From the NCBI GenBank assembly GCA_001566295.1, contig KQ964261.1, positions 124,001-188,000 on the forward strand: a DNA stretch of 64,000 nucleotides, written 5' to 3'. Both the position numbers and the translations under genes were made by a program. Origin of the DNA: Microdochium bolleyi (Eukaryota > Ascomycota > Sordariomycetes > Xylariales > Microdochiaceae). The first letter of the stretch is position 1, and each line of letters opens with the position of its first letter. The notes under the pieces are model-generated. The model was not told where the DNA came from. It worked only from the letters and a program-made list of their open reading frames with translations, and ran no database searches. Shown here piece after piece: positions 1 through 12,479 of the stretch.

Positions 1-737
1 GTCCGAGAAAGCACATCAAGGGATAATAGGCTGTGTCCTTTTACGCGACTGCCGCAATGTCAGGTACCAAGTCGTGAGCGTATCCCGTCCCTAGCGCCGC
101 CCTAAGACCTCGGGAGGCTTGCTTACCTCTCTCTTCCTTGCACCTCCTGCACGCCATGATCTTGAGTGCATGCATGCATGCATCCAAGCCTCAAGTGCAA
201 TGCAACGCTCCCTGCAGGGAAAACCCATCCCCAGGCTTTTTCAGCCTCACCGCTGCGGTGCTGTGTGACCAGTGCCCTCCAAAACAGCGCGCACCCCCCA
301 CCGCCAGCCCCCCCTGATTTTGCACCCTGATGCGGAGCTACTGTACATGACTCGGTGCGAAGCCTGGTCCCAGGGCAGTTATGGAAGATACCCAAACACA
401 AGCGAGGGCCAAGAGCAGATATATTGGACAGACGTATACTGCCACGAGCCTGCTGTTGAGTCAGCTTATCGTTGGCCGACATGAGAAAGTGTGGTGTCCC
501 AGGGATGCGGATTGACAATGTCTATTGTAAACTTGGGAATCATGGATGGGCTCATTTCACATATAGTGCCCTCTTTCTATATAGGTTCACACATCTCTCT
601 ACTGTTTGACCATCTCTCCCCATGCTACTCGGCCGATATCTTCCCGGATATATCGGCTGTGAATGCCCATACCTCGTGGCCTCTGAGCGCGATCTACTCC
701 CTTCTAAATACATAGCCCTGCAGGAGTCAAAAGCATA
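1..737. other. Gene-free left edge
   Basis: I see no convincing exon here. The only small-scale structure is a TGCA tandem repeat near position 170. Open frames on both strands lack family resemblance. The stretch is probably the 3' flank of the acyl-CoA ligase gene plus the flank of a gene outside the window. Confidence 0.5.
167..182. repeat. (TGCA)4 tandem repeat
   Basis: Four perfect copies of the self-complementary tetranucleotide TGCA lie in non-coding sequence. It is an alternating purine-pyrimidine microsatellite with no evident function. Confidence 0.8.
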
Positions 738-2585
738 TCAAAGCTTGGGCTTCTTGTCGCCGACCTCGGCGGCCGCCTGGTCGCGCAGGATCTTGCGGAG
801 GATCTTGCCGGACTGTGACACACGTGACACGATGATTAAGGTTAGCTAGCTTGCTCTTTCGACAACACAAAAACCAATACCAGAGGGAATACTGCTTCAA
901 AAGAAGCACACATGGGGTCCAAGAACAGACTGAAGAAAACACAAGAAACTTACCGGGTTCTTCGGGATCTCCTTGACAAACACGACACCACCCTTCAGCC
1001 ACTTGTACCGCACGACCTTGCCCTCGATCCACTTGGCGATGTCCGCCTCCTTCTGGTCGCCGAGCACCGCCGGGTCCGGGACGATGTACGCGCGGGGCAG
1101 CTCCTCCCCGTTGATGGTGACGCCGACGACGGCGGCGTCGACGACGGCTTTATGCTCGAGCAGCACGCCCTCAAGCTCCGCGGGAGCGACCTGGTTGCCC
1201 TTGACCTTGATGAGCTCCTTGAGGCGGTCGACAATGTAGAAGAGCGCACCGGGCGCATACCGGTCGACGTATGCCATGTCGCCCGTCTTGAGCCAGCGGG
1301 TGCCGTCGGACTCAACGTGGACCGTGGAGCTCGTGGCCTCGGGCTTGTTCCAGTACCCCTTCATCGTGGTCGGGCCGGAGACCCAGAGCTCTCCGGGGAC
1401 CTTGGGCTCGGTGATCTCCTTGCCCGAGACCGGGTCCACGAGGCGAGCCTTGCACGAGGGCATCATCTCGCCGACGGACGCGACGTGGGACGGGTCATTG
1501 TCGAGAGGTTCCCAGCCCATGCTGGTACAGGTGACCTCGGTCATGCCCCAGCCCTGCTGGACGTGGACCTGCCCCTTGGGCCAGAGCTTGGTGACCTCCT
1601 CGGCGATCTCGCCGGAGAGGGGCGCGGCGCCGCACCCGATGCTCTCGACGGCCGAGAGGTCGTACTTGCGCGTGAGGGGGTGCTTGGCGAGGGCGACGAC
1701 GATGGGCGGGACTGCGGTGATGGCGCTGATGCGGTACTTGGCGTTGTACTCGAGGAACTTGACGAAGTCGAACGCCGGCATGATGTACACGGGCACCCGC
1801 AGATGCGGGAAGTTGCAGGTGAAGTACGTCTGCCCGAAGGCGTGGTAGAGCGGGAGGAAGCATAGCTGGCGCTGGCGCTTGAGCCAGGCATCGTAGTCGG
1901 GCCGCATCTTCGAGACGTGGGTTACGCCGACGCCGTTGGCGACATACGAGTAGTGGGTGATCTCGACGCCCTTGGGCACGCCGGTGGTCCCCGACGAGTA
2001 GTTGAGGCAGCACGTCGTGGCCTTGGTGTCCTTGGGCTCGACCCAGCTGTACTTTGCGGCCTTGGCAGGGCCTGCGAGGAGCGAGGTCCAGTGGTTCACA
2101 CCGAGCCGGGCGGTGCCGGGCGTCTTGTCGAGTGCCGTGTCGTCGTACGCAAAGATGCTCGACTTGGGCATGCCGACCTCTGCCGCGGCCTCGACGGCGA
2201 TCTCGAGGGACTTGTCGGCGGCGATCATGAACTTGGCGCCGCTGTCCTTAAGCTGGTAGGCGACCTCGCGGGGCACAAAGCTGGGGTTGGCGCCGGTGAA
2301 GATGCCGCCGGCCATGAGGACGCCCATGAAGACGACGGGGGTGAAGATGTTGTTGCCAGAGAAGAGCAGGACGCGGTCGCCGGGCTTGAGCCCACGCTCG
2401 GTGAGGCCGACGGCGATACGCTTTGCCCAGAGGCGGTAGTCGGCGACAGTGAGGAAGTGCGTGTCGGGCCGCTCCGGATCGAGGAATTGGGGTGTGGTGG
2501 GCAGCTCGTCAAAGGAGCTGCCAAACACCCATTGCTGCACCGAGCAGGTCGGGACGTCGGCCTGCCACCGCGACGGAATAACCAT
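738..2585 (-). CDS. Acyl-CoA ligase, 4-coumarate-CoA ligase-like, PTS1-type C-terminus
   Basis: This is an AMP-forming acyl- or aryl-CoA ligase (ANL superfamily) that activates a carboxylic acid with ATP and transfers it to CoA. Exons are 954..2585 and 738..812 on the minus strand. The 141 bp intron has a GTAAG donor and a CACAG acceptor. The product is 568 aa. Visible motifs are the P-loop SSGTTGVPKG near residue 196, GWGMTE near 344, TGD near 432 and the hinge region near 460. The catalytic lysine (Lys547, in SGKILRK) is the third residue of the second exon. I chose the ATG at 2585 because it has a good context (CCAAGATGG) and fits family length; the frame stays open further upstream. The last three residues, PKL, resemble a peroxisomal PTS1 signal, as in many fungal 4CL-like enzymes. 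The substrate cannot be told from sequence. Confidence 0.9.
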
Positions 2586-4329
2586 CTTGGCTGTGGTGGT
2601 GCTGTGTCGTGAGGCTGTGGGGGGATCGGGCTCGGCAGGGCAAAAAGCAAAAGAAACAGGCAACCTGCAGCAAAAGTTGGAGAGAAGGACGGAGGACAAG
2701 AGGATCGAATTGGTATGGATGGAAGAGGGGAGAAAGAAGTGAGGAGAAAGCAGCAACAAATAGCAACACTCTGTCAGCGGAGACAGAAGAAGGAGCGACC
2801 CTGGCCGGACTTCAGAGGAAGGAGCTGGAGCCGAGCCGGCGCTCCGCACACCACGAACCCCGACGGGAACCCCAGACCAAGACGCGGGAGATTTTATGGG
2901 GGCGGGTCCCCTCTCGTGGTGCGGAGTCGTGGGTGTAGACGGAGCCCGCGGATGTGCTCGAGTTCACCCACCATTCACCCGTACACACCACAGCTCTGCT
3001 CTGGACGCAGCATTTATACACCAACAACAACCCGCTGAGGACCTTGAGCAGCCATGCCGTGCATCCGGTGGGCTGGACCAGGACACCGGACGAGTTGGGT
3101 CTTCCTTCTGCGCAGGTCCGAGAAGCTGTGTGCGGTCCCTTTCGAGTAAGAGGCTAAGGTAATACTCCATACATACGGGGGGACCAAAAACATACCGAGG
3201 CAACTCGGAGGCTCAGCTCCACACCAGGCGCTTTGACTTACTGCCTATTCGAGCCCAAAGCTCTCCCTCCAGCTTTGCCCCCGGACTGCTTCGAATCCCG
3301 CCGCTCAGCTTGCGGAAGGAGGACGGATTATTACCAGACCGCAAAGTGCAGTCGGGTGGTGGCACTCCAGGCGTGGCGTACCCGCCTCAGATCGCATCCC
3401 AGTGCCGACATCTACCCTCACTCACCTATGTCATACACTCCGCTGCCGTCGTCAGGTCTAGGCTCGCGTGCTCGCCCGCCTGCACGCCTGAACGGATCGC
3501 CTCGCCTTCCCATCCCCAGCGCACAGCTTCTGCAACCCCGAACGAGGAACCCTGATCACGACCAACACCAGCTGAACTACGCCCCCGTGGCCTCTAGCCG
3601 GGCGCCGCTGCCTCCATCATCCTGCCTGCCTTTGGCCGTTCTCCGGTAAAACCCCATGGCCACAGCAGACCCGTTGCCCAGCTGGAGTCCCGTCCCCACA
3701 CTTCCCCCTTCTCCCCGGCTATTGAGGCTCCCCCCCACGTTTTGGCCTTGTCCAGCGCCATGCCGTATCCGGTAATTGCCTAGGCTCAAATAGAGAGCTC
3801 GGATTGGGTGCGGTGCCTTTTTTGCCTTGGTGCCATGTATCAGGTTCTACAAAGTCCTCGAGCAGGGTAAGTAAGCGTACGCTAGGATGATCAGTCACCC
3901 GCACAACAGACAGGTCACACCGACACACTACGAGCAGAGAGTTGTTGAATTTAATTCTTTTTCGTTCCATGTAAATAAAAACCAGCCGCCAAGATGTGTG
4001 TGATGGGTATAGGTGCAGAGAGATGCAAGGCATGCATACGCTGCTCATGCGAGGAAGAGAAAGGAAGAACAGGCGTGCCACTGCGGGTAGCAGCCTGCAG
4101 ATGCGAAGCGAAGGAATAGAATAGGGGACCGAAAGCAGGGAAAAAATCAACCCCATCCCATGCCGACACCAGAAACGCCAGATGAATGCTCCTGCTTCCC
4201 ATGCGTTGTGCGATGCTTTTCTACATACTCGCTTGCCAAGCACCGGGAGTCTCTCATATTTTTCATAGCATTGCCCCTTGCAAGCCTGCAAAGAGTCTCG
4301 TCGTGTCAATGCATTGACGCCAGTGGCCA
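2586..4329. other. Intergenic, acyl-CoA ligase promoter and DUF3405 3' flank
   Basis: This separates two minus-strand genes. The right part is pyrimidine/purine-biased and the short overlapping frames carry no recognisable domain. I see no RNA gene. A TTCGAATCC tract near 3292 lacks a pairable T-stem, so it is not a tRNA. Confidence 0.5.
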
Positions 4330-6753
4330 TCAGTCGTAGGGGAGCTTGGACTCGCTCTTGTAGCCAGGCTCCGTCGGTTCAATGTCCTTGACGGGATGCA
4401 TTATCATGGGCGGCAAGCATGGCCGGCCGTGCTCCTCCTCCCAGTCGGGACCGCCGATCCCGGTATCTTCCCAACCCATCCAGTTCAAATAGAGTCGCTG
4501 AGGCGGGTCCGCACGGAAGTACCATGTACTTCCTGCATACCTCCCTTCCTGACCCCAAGCCATGGCGCAGCCGTGACCTCCAGCCGTGCCGTTAGGGCCT
4601 GGGTTGAACCACTTCGCAAGATCCTTGCCTTTCCAGGCACGATCGAACCAGACCGGGATGGGGGCGTATACAGCCTTGAGGCCGTGGAGAAAAGCCGTGG
4701 TCTGGGTTGCCATTTCAGACGAGGCGTGGTTCCCGCGAAGGTTCTCGATGTGCATGACATCAAGCAGTCTCTTTGACAAGCGCGAGTGGGTGATGATGGT
4801 TGCGCGACGCGGGAGGTCTTTCGTGGCGTGGGAGCTGTCATTGTAGCCCCAAATCTCGTCCACCGCGACCCAGCCGCTCTGCTTGGGGTTGAAGATTGGC
4901 GAAAGGGTGATCAGGTCCGCTTCTTCACCAACACCCCATTCGTAGTCATCGTCCTCGGGACGCGAGGTTGGTGGGTGGGGTCCAACAGGCTTGACGAAGG
5001 GCAGTTCCGGCGCGCCCCAGATACCAACACCCCTGGACCTCTGCTCGACCTCCTCGCGGAAGTCTGTGTCATATTCTCCGTGGACCGCGGGAATGTAGAA
5101 TCGCTCGTTCCTCTCCCACAGACCGCGGCGCGGCTGCTGTTTGGCAAAGGTGGAGAGCTTTTCGAGGATGTCATAGTTGTGGCCAGTGACCCTAGCATCC
5201 ATCTCCCAGTTCCAGACGTAGTCGTATTCTGGGAACTCCTGTGCAAATTTCTGCACAGAAAGCCACTGAGAGACATGCACCGTGGCTTGCTTCGGATCCA
5301 AGGCAGTGTACATGGCCTGTGTTGCCTCGTCGTTCCAGAGGATTGCGATGTCGCGGAACTCCTTGGGCACGGCGCTCTGCAGCACGTACTGGTACGTCGT
5401 AGCATCATCCCAGATCGCATACGCAGTGTCCTTGACATGTACGAACAGGTACACCTGGTACCTTCCGCCGGTGCGGAGAGACAGCTCGGAGATGAGAGAC
5501 CGGATCACCTGCTTGTCGTTCTCGCTATACGTCTTGCCAGTGTATGTCCTCAGCAGCAAAGCGGTTCTCTCTTCCTTCTTGATAGCAGAAGAGTGCTCAG
5601 CCTGGCCGGTGGTGGGTTCGTCGTCCGAGTCGGTGCTTCTGCGGGTATGCAGTTGGCTTCTCTTGGCCGAACGCCTCGCTTGGCTGCTCAAATGAGACCT
5701 TCTGAAGGTGAACTTGTCACCAGCCTTGGCCTCGTCTGCGGCACTGTCCACTACACTCCTCTTTCGGTAGACGCTATTGAGGTAAGGGTTCTTTTTGCCC
5801 TTCAGTTCGAATCTCGCCTTATTCTTCGAGACACAAGCTTCCTGCAGCTCGCCCCAATTGACCTTATCCCACTTGGCTGCGCGTTGCAATGCTTCTTCCT
5901 CGGTCTGCGACGCAGAGTCCAAGCCATATAGACCCAGGCGGGTCTCACGCTCGAAGCACAAATTACCGTCCAAGCCTAGCGCCTCATAACTGCCGAATCC
6001 AGGCTCAGGGAAGTTGTGCGGGTGGCCTTGGAACACCTTAATGTCCTCTAGTGGCTTCCCACCTGGGCCGTCGCAGGCGACAGCCTGTGCATGTTTCTTG
6101 AGCCACTCCTTTCCATTGTACTCGGGGTACGGGTTATAGACATAGGGCTCATCGACGCTGTAGATCGGTTTCTCCCTGGTGGGTGTCAGGTGAGCCTCGT
6201 TGCTGGTGTGGCTCAACTTCTTGAAATCGAGAGAGGCGAGCGTGTTACCGTAAATTGCTCCATAGCCCGGTCGACTGCAGAAAGGTCAACAACTTGGGCA
6301 AGTTCGCGCGAGAAAATTCCAGAAGTCCACTTACTCAGCTAGATATTCGTACTCGGCCTTCCACTGTTTCTTCATCTGGTCGGCAGTCATTTTCCGGACC
6401 GGCGAGCTCTGGTTGATGATCATGTTTTCCCACAATTGGTTATCGTGGTCTTTGTGAGTCGAAGACCCAGTGTCGGCTTCAGCTTGGCTGTCCACCACCG
6501 GCTGAACCAGCTTGGTCCCGTCTACCTCGTTGTGCGCGCCCTGACCACTTATACTGCCGGCCTTTCCGGGGTTTGATGGTCTACCATTGTAATTGGGCTT
6601 GGATCCGTGATTCAGACGCAGATCTTGTGGCCGTGAGTCGAAGTCTGATGTTGTGCCGCGGGTCGCAAGCAAGTAGATTACCACCAGGACCATCGTCAGA
6701 GCTGCGAGGGCTTTGGGGCGGAGCAGCCCTCGGCGGGATAGTGGTGCCAACAT
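4330..6753 (-). CDS. DUF3405 family type II membrane protein
   Basis: The product is 787 aa from two exons, 6335..6753 and 4330..6274, joined across a 60 bp intron (GTAAGT donor, CTGCAG acceptor). The split codon restores Asp at the junction. The N-terminus is basic and then hydrophobic (ALAALTMVLVVIYLLA, about residues 16-31), giving a signal anchor of a type II membrane protein, followed by a polar stem. The downstream region has the DUF3405 hallmark WNWEMDARVTG and neighbouring aromatic-rich blocks. DUF3405 is a fungal family of unknown activity. The type II topology and the acidic ExD-like motif would suit a Golgi glycosyltransferase-like fold, but that is inference. The stop lies at 4330-4332. 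Confidence 0.85.
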
Positions 6754-9700
6754 GGTGGCTCAATTCCTTCCTGTGGTCTTGCAACCGAGTGCTTTCAAAG
6801 CTGCAGTCGTGTCGTCGTGATGCTGATGGTGTAAGATGTGCGTTGGAGGTAATGTTTACGAATTGCCGTCCCCGTGGTCAGGTCATGAAGCTTGCAATCA
6901 CCGACACGTCATTGGCCTTTGGCTGTTCTGAGACATCCGCAGAGGTTGGGGACAGTCTCGGCCAAGTCGACAGCTATCGTGTGCCCGTCTGGAGGAAGCG
7001 AAGAAGAACCGTGTGGTCTCGTGGTGGTTCTGCTTGCGTGGTGGGGTCGGGTCGAGACAAATCGAGTCGAGACGTGAAGCGGCGGCGTTGTTGTTGTTTT
7101 AAAGGAGCGGACAGACTTCTATCAAAGAAAGTCAAAAAGAGGGCGTCGCAGCTCGAGGCTTGCGTGCGGCCGAAACTCTACGCTGTTGCTACAGGCGACT
7201 GAGGGTTGTTGGAGCAGGTCGGAGGAGGCTAACAAGCGGCAGCCGCAATGCGCATGTGGAACGGGCCCGAGTTAAGAAGGGAAGGAGGGCCGTCGTGGGA
7301 GCGCACAGTCCGATGTTGCAAGTTGAAAGGGGAAAGGGCACTAAGAGGTGGGAGTCCACACCCCTCTGGATCCTGCTTGAATCAAGAGGCTGGCGGCGAG
7401 GAAATGACTGGCAGAGCACCCTATCGCCCTAACAGGGGTTGCGGTTCTTGGCTGGAGGGCCGATCGGCCTCGGGCGTCATCGACGGGGGGCTGCAGCGGT
7501 GAAGAAGGGATGCACCGGAGAATCAAAGGAGAAGGCCAAGACGTGGGAGTCTGCAAGGTTGAGTATGAGAGATCTTGGCTGCGGCCCTGGACACGGAAGA
7601 CGCGGCGAGAGACGGCGTCAGAAACGGCCATGGGCACACGTGCGACCAGATGTGTCAGGAGCAGAAGCCAGTTGGCGCACACGGAGGGTTCTCCGGGGGC
7701 AGTACAGAGAAGCCGTTGCGGTTCTTGGTCGTCCCACGGATGCCACCGGGGGACAAAGCGTGGCCACGAGCCGATCTCGACGGAGCACAGACGACGAGTT
7801 GAGACCGGGCAGGGGTAACTGCGGGAGGCTTGGAATGTGGCCGGAACCGGGGTGCCGACTGTATGCAGAACGGCATAGCTGGGAGCTTGCTCGTGCTCTG
7901 ATGCCAGCCAGATTCATGGCCCTTCAGGGCTGCACCCTCAGGTATACACACCTGCCGTCAGGTACATACCTGAAGGTACCCTACCTCAGAAGGAGCTCCC
8001 ACATCACGACGGCGGACGTCGTCTCGCAAGCCAGGCTGCCTGATGAAAACTCACTACGGGAAATTGACAAGCGGCACCCCTTGAGATGGATTTTATGCCA
8101 AGCAACCAGCCAGGCACTCGGCAGGGGTCGCCCCCTCCCCACCAGCCTAGCGTTATTAGCATGCCCATAATCAACCGCCGACGGCACCACGTTATAGCCA
8201 GTCATCAACCGGCCAATCCAGCCAGACACTGGCGATCGAGGTCTTGTCCCTGTTGATCGATATCATTCGCCCAGCGCGCCGCATCTAGAGATACCTGCCT
8301 TGCGGTGTAGTGATCGGCTGTAGGTCCCGTGGCCTCCCAGTTGCCCGGCAAGGCTTGACAGTGGCTGATGCTGCTCCTTGTGCGCGCAAGGCCAGCCAAG
8401 TTGCAAACGGCCTCGCCAGTGTCTCACCATCTCCCCTTCCAAGCTTCCACAAGCAGCGGTGCAATACTCCTCAGGATAGCCCATCCAAAGACTGCGCCGC
8501 CTTGAAGTATCCCTCCACAATTCCTCCCCCCCCCTCCCCCTTTTCACGCCGCATGATCCCATCTGGACTTTGCTCCCACGCGACCAGGCGCCACCAAATC
8601 AATAACCTCCCCACTCGAGAGAGAGAGCGACCACCAGTCGAAAAAGCCCGAAATCCAACGGCCAAAAGTGCGACGCAAATGGCGCATTCCGGGGGTAGCG
8701 CCAAGATACACCCTGGGAGAGGGAATAATCGGTGCTCCCAAAAACTTCATTGCGGTGTGGTGGAACCCTCTTGACAGCTCAGGACTGCCCCCCCCCCAAC
8801 TCGACCAAGTGCGGCTCAGGAGGCAGTTGGTCGCGTGCGTTACTGATAAGCGACGACGCTTCTTCCACGGGCCATCTCACATACAAACAAACAACACACA
8901 CTGCGCGCCTATAAGGTTTCGCGCCTGCATGCACCGATCTCAGATCTGCACTTTTGGCTCAAGCGTGGCTGACAGGACCGCCGCCCGCTGCTGCAGAGGT
9001 TTAAATCAGCCGCACCTTGCCATGGCAACTCTTTCGCTGCAGCGCAAAAGCAAGGGCAGAGAGCTCAGGTAAGATACACGTAGCTTTGTTGACCAACAAT
9101 CAAACGTCGGTCCCGTGCCGCCTCTTCTAGGCGCGTGGATGTCTCTCGGGGGGTCGTAACCACTCTTTGACCACCGTATACCTACTCGTATCGACAAACC
9201 CCCTACCTGTGACCCTTCTCGTCTTGTAACAATCTTTGGCCCCCGAGCGCGCATGCGAAAGCGAGGCCCCCATGCTCCTGCATTCCTGCGCTCGCATTCG
9301 TGCACACATCGACTGGCCATCGTGGCCGGAGAAAACTGCCCGGGCTACACAGAGACAATCGTAAGAAAAAGGAATGAGCGCGAGACATACATTGCTCGGT
9401 ACGCCAGGTGTATCAGGAAGAACGGACCGTCCCTTGGGCCACCGGCCCGAGAGCAAGCACTCTGCTAGCTATGCCCGACAAAAACTGTTGTCCGCGAGTA
9501 CAACACCTCCCGTTACGCGCTCTGCAAGCCGTTGCTTGCTCACCAGCGTTGTGCTGGTTGGTGATGTCCAGAAGCGTGTGATGGGCGAGCGGCGCCGGTG
9601 GCGCCGGTGCTTCGGGTGGACGTGGGAGACACAACACTACTGCACCTGCACTTATGACCTTTGACCACGTTGACAACAAAGACTTGAAGGGTGGACGTAT

Positions 9701-10209
9701 TATGATTACTAGCTATCCTTTCTCGTCATCGTCAAGATTTGGCTGAAACGATCGAAATGAGCGGCCTCGCGGCTCAAGCTTAATGTCAGGCTGGCAAGCA
9801 GACGTGCTAGAAATGTCCAAAAGTAAAGGGCCCTGGCAAGAGGACAACCTGTGGGTATCGCGAAACGGAGGGGTCGGACAAAGTGTCTCATGCACCTAGA
9901 ATGCTGTGCAGAGAAGGAAGAATAGGGCGGTTTGGTGTTGCAACAAAGTGTGCTTCCAGTGGCCCAAGAAGAAGAAAAGAAGGTGGTATGGGGTATAAAA
10001 CGAGGTGAAAATAGCCAGCCCAACTTCCGGAACACCAATGCTTGGAAATGCAGACGAAGCCCGAGTCGCTACTCGACTTGGGCATTGGGAAAAGAGAGAG
10101 AGAGAGAAATCTCGAATAGGTGAACGAATGTTATGGCGTGTGCTCGTGAGGCATGGCGGTATCTCGTCAAAAGACGAGCGCAGACTGCATAAAAGGCAAG
10201 GCTCCTTTT
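6754..10209. other. 3.4 kb intergenic region between DUF3405 and LIM genes
   Basis: Both flanking genes are on the minus strand, so this holds the DUF3405 promoter on the left and the LIM gene 3' flank on the right. The 243-codon plus-strand frame at 7439..8170 is arginine-rich and domain-free, typical of GC-rich non-coding sequence. The region holds a palindrome at 7958..7973 and C-rich tracts around 8526-8540 and 8788-8797. I cannot support any gene here. Confidence 0.5.
7958..7973. repeat. Inverted repeat TCAGGTA-CA-TACCTGA
   Basis: Two perfect 7-bp arms are separated by 2 bp, with further AGGTA/TACC pieces on both sides. It belongs to the GTACC-type palindromes also seen at 18193, 30484, 36675 and 49355. 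Confidence 0.75.
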
Positions 10210-12479
10210 TTACATCATGCCCATCCGAGTCATACGCTTCTCCATCCTCGGCATTCCGCCGAGTCCGCCACGGCCCAGAGCTTGCCCTGGAGTAAGCCTC
10301 TGCCCACTAGGGAGCCCGAAGGGTCGGTTGAGCGAACCGACGCTGGCTGCCGGGTTGGCTGGGAGTCCTATTGGCTTCTGGGGGCCCGCGCGACTTGCCG
10401 AACGCGTGGGTGCATGTCTGGGAGGAGCACGAGTCGATGGTTCTCGCAGAATAATCTGGGGTGCCGGCGGTTGTAGTCGCTTGCCCGCGTCGCGCTCACA
10501 ATACGTCTTGCCATTGACCTCAAAGTAGCCGTCCCGTAGCACCGTACCACAATCGGCACAGCGGAAGCACGCGACGTGGTACTTTTTGCGACTTTCGTCT
10601 TCCAGGTATTGGCCCTCGATGCCTCGGTTGCAGCTCCCACATAAACTACCATTCAGCTTGTGATAGTGGTGCTCACAGTAAGGCTTGTCGTTGAGCACAT
10701 AGAAAGTAGCCGACGAAAAGGGCTCCATGCAAGTGGTGCACACAAAACAGGCTTTGTGGTAACGTCCCGTGAGCCGGCCGTCCGCAGACGATATCGATTT
10801 TCCAGTGATCGGCTCACTGCAAGCCTTGCAGTTGCCCCGCGATCTCTCTCCTACCGATGGCTGGCGGCTTCGGAGGGCCGGATCTTGCACCGCAGGGTCG
10901 AGTGGGCTCATCGGGGGTCGCAGAGGCGACCGCAGAGGAGGCGAGGTGCCCATGCTGCGTGGCCCGTAAGGATCGAGACGGAGATTGTTTGGTGGAGGTC
11001 GGCGTTCACTCCTTGCAGCCGGCTGCGAGGCGACCTTCGGCGCTGGGGGCTCGTCGCGGCGTGGCTGGTCATGAATTGATGACTGGAGGTCCTTCATCAG
11101 GCTCTCAATCTGTGAAGTGTCGGAAGGTTGACGGCGGGATCCCATGCGCGAACTCGTGGCTGAGCGAGCAGGGCTAGTGTTAGAACTGGCTTGTGACTGA
11201 AACGAACTGCTCGAGGCAGAGTGGCTGGACGACTGTGACACGGACGACACAGATGGCGAGTGGAACGGGTTCCCGACGCCGAACTCGTCGGCCAGGTTGA
11301 TCGCTGGCATGTTGCTGCCATCCCTTGTAGTCGGTCGCACGAGACTTGTGCGCGGTGGTGGAGCCCGAGAAGTGTCGCGAATCGTGGGCCGTCTTGTCCA
11401 GGATGAGTCGGATGGATGTAGCTGGTCCTGATTCTCTGACGGCCTCCTTGGACGTGATGGACGGAGACCCGGCGCCGATGGTGTCCTTGTTGGCGGAGCC
11501 TCGCCCTCGCCACCCGTTAGACGGCTTGGGAAAGTATCCGACCTTTTGCCTAGTCCTGGCGGCGGCGGCTCCGCGAATGGCTGGCTTGAGAAGGACTCTT
11601 CTGAGCGTGGCTCCTCGACTCCCTTCTCCATCTCACTGCTGTCCCTGGACGGGGGTCCAAATCCACCATAGCCGTTCTTGCGTGGCATTTTGGGTGGTGC
11701 AGCAACAGCATTGACACCATTGTTTGACGATGATGTGCTAAGACGCGAGGTTGATTCCTGGTCCAAGGGTGCACTCAGCTGAGCCGGCTCCTCTGCCGCG
11801 GTCGAGGGCCGCCGGGTTTCGAAAGGACCACGAGCGATAGTGTTCATCCGCGTCAACAGACTGAGTGACCCTTTCTGTGGGCTGCTGGACAGCTTTCGCT
11901 CGTCTAAAGAGGGTTCAGGTTCAGCGAAACCACCATAGCCCCCAGGCCGGAGTGATTGGGTCGGTGGGGGTGAGTCGACTATCGCAGGTGCAAAGTAATC
12001 TTCACGAGGGTAGTCAGAGCTCGTTGTGGTGTGTGGCGTTTTTGGGGAGATCGCCTGCGACCCCGTAGAAGTGCTGATCGGTGTGAGCTCGTCGTTTTTT
12101 TGTGTTGACCCATCTTGATGAAGTCGAATGTCAGCAGTGTATCTTGTGGCGGAGCTTTGCTGCAGCTGTTTCTTCCGTGTTGAACCTACTTGCAGCTGCC
12201 GTATCTACTACCGGTGCCGCCTTCTTGGCAGAGAATTTATCAAATACATTGAACTTCAGTGACGAGAAGGCACCGCCCAGGAGGTCCGGCATGGGCGGTT
12301 GAGGTGGTGCTTCTGTGACAGCGTTAGCAAAGTGTGCGGTGAGCACTGGCTGTTTGTGGGAACATGCCTGCGGTCGAAGAGGAGCAGACGTGCTCTCCCA
12401 TCATGGAGATCTCCACCTGGTTGCCACAGACGGAACATTTTATCGTCGGCATGAATGCCGATTGTCTGGTGTCGGCCAT
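10210..12479 (-). CDS. Paxillin-like LIM-domain protein
   Basis: The product is 712 aa. Exons are 12368..12479, 12190..12312 and 10210..12113. The N-terminus carries the C-x2-C...C block of fungal LIM proteins (IKCSVCGNQVEISMMGEHVC, about residues 13-32). It is followed by a long Ser/Pro-rich disordered region with repeated GGYGGF-type motifs. Two C-terminal LIM zinc-binding domains follow at roughly residues 505-565 and 570-620, then a basic Gly-rich tail. LIM proteins of this type act as adaptors at the cell cortex, septum or polarity sites (fission yeast Pxl1). The first intron (12313..12367) appears to use a GC donor (CAG|GCATGT) with branch GCTAAC and acceptor CACAG; phase matches on both sides. 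The second intron, 12114..12189, is GTAGGT...CAAG. The exact ortholog is not certain. Confidence 0.85.

Noticed and set aside
912..1865. Long plus-strand ORFs (317 and 231 codons) opposite the acyl-CoA ligase
   Set aside because: They are antisense shadows of a GC-rich coding exon with Arg/Gly/Asp-biased composition and no domain.
3280..3306. tRNA-like T-loop TTCGAATCC
   Set aside because: The flanking bases cannot form a T-stem and no anticodon or acceptor arms are present.
4786..5931. 381-codon plus-strand ORF
   Set aside because: Antisense shadow of the DUF3405 exon.
7439..8170. 243-codon plus-strand ORF in intergenic DNA
   Set aside because: Arg-rich with no domain and no codon structure; overlapping frames are open too, as expected in GC-rich DNA.
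9021..9072. Possible short first exon (MATLSLQRKSKGREL) followed by a GTAAGA donor
   Set aside because: No downstream exon of matching phase or recognisable sequence was found.
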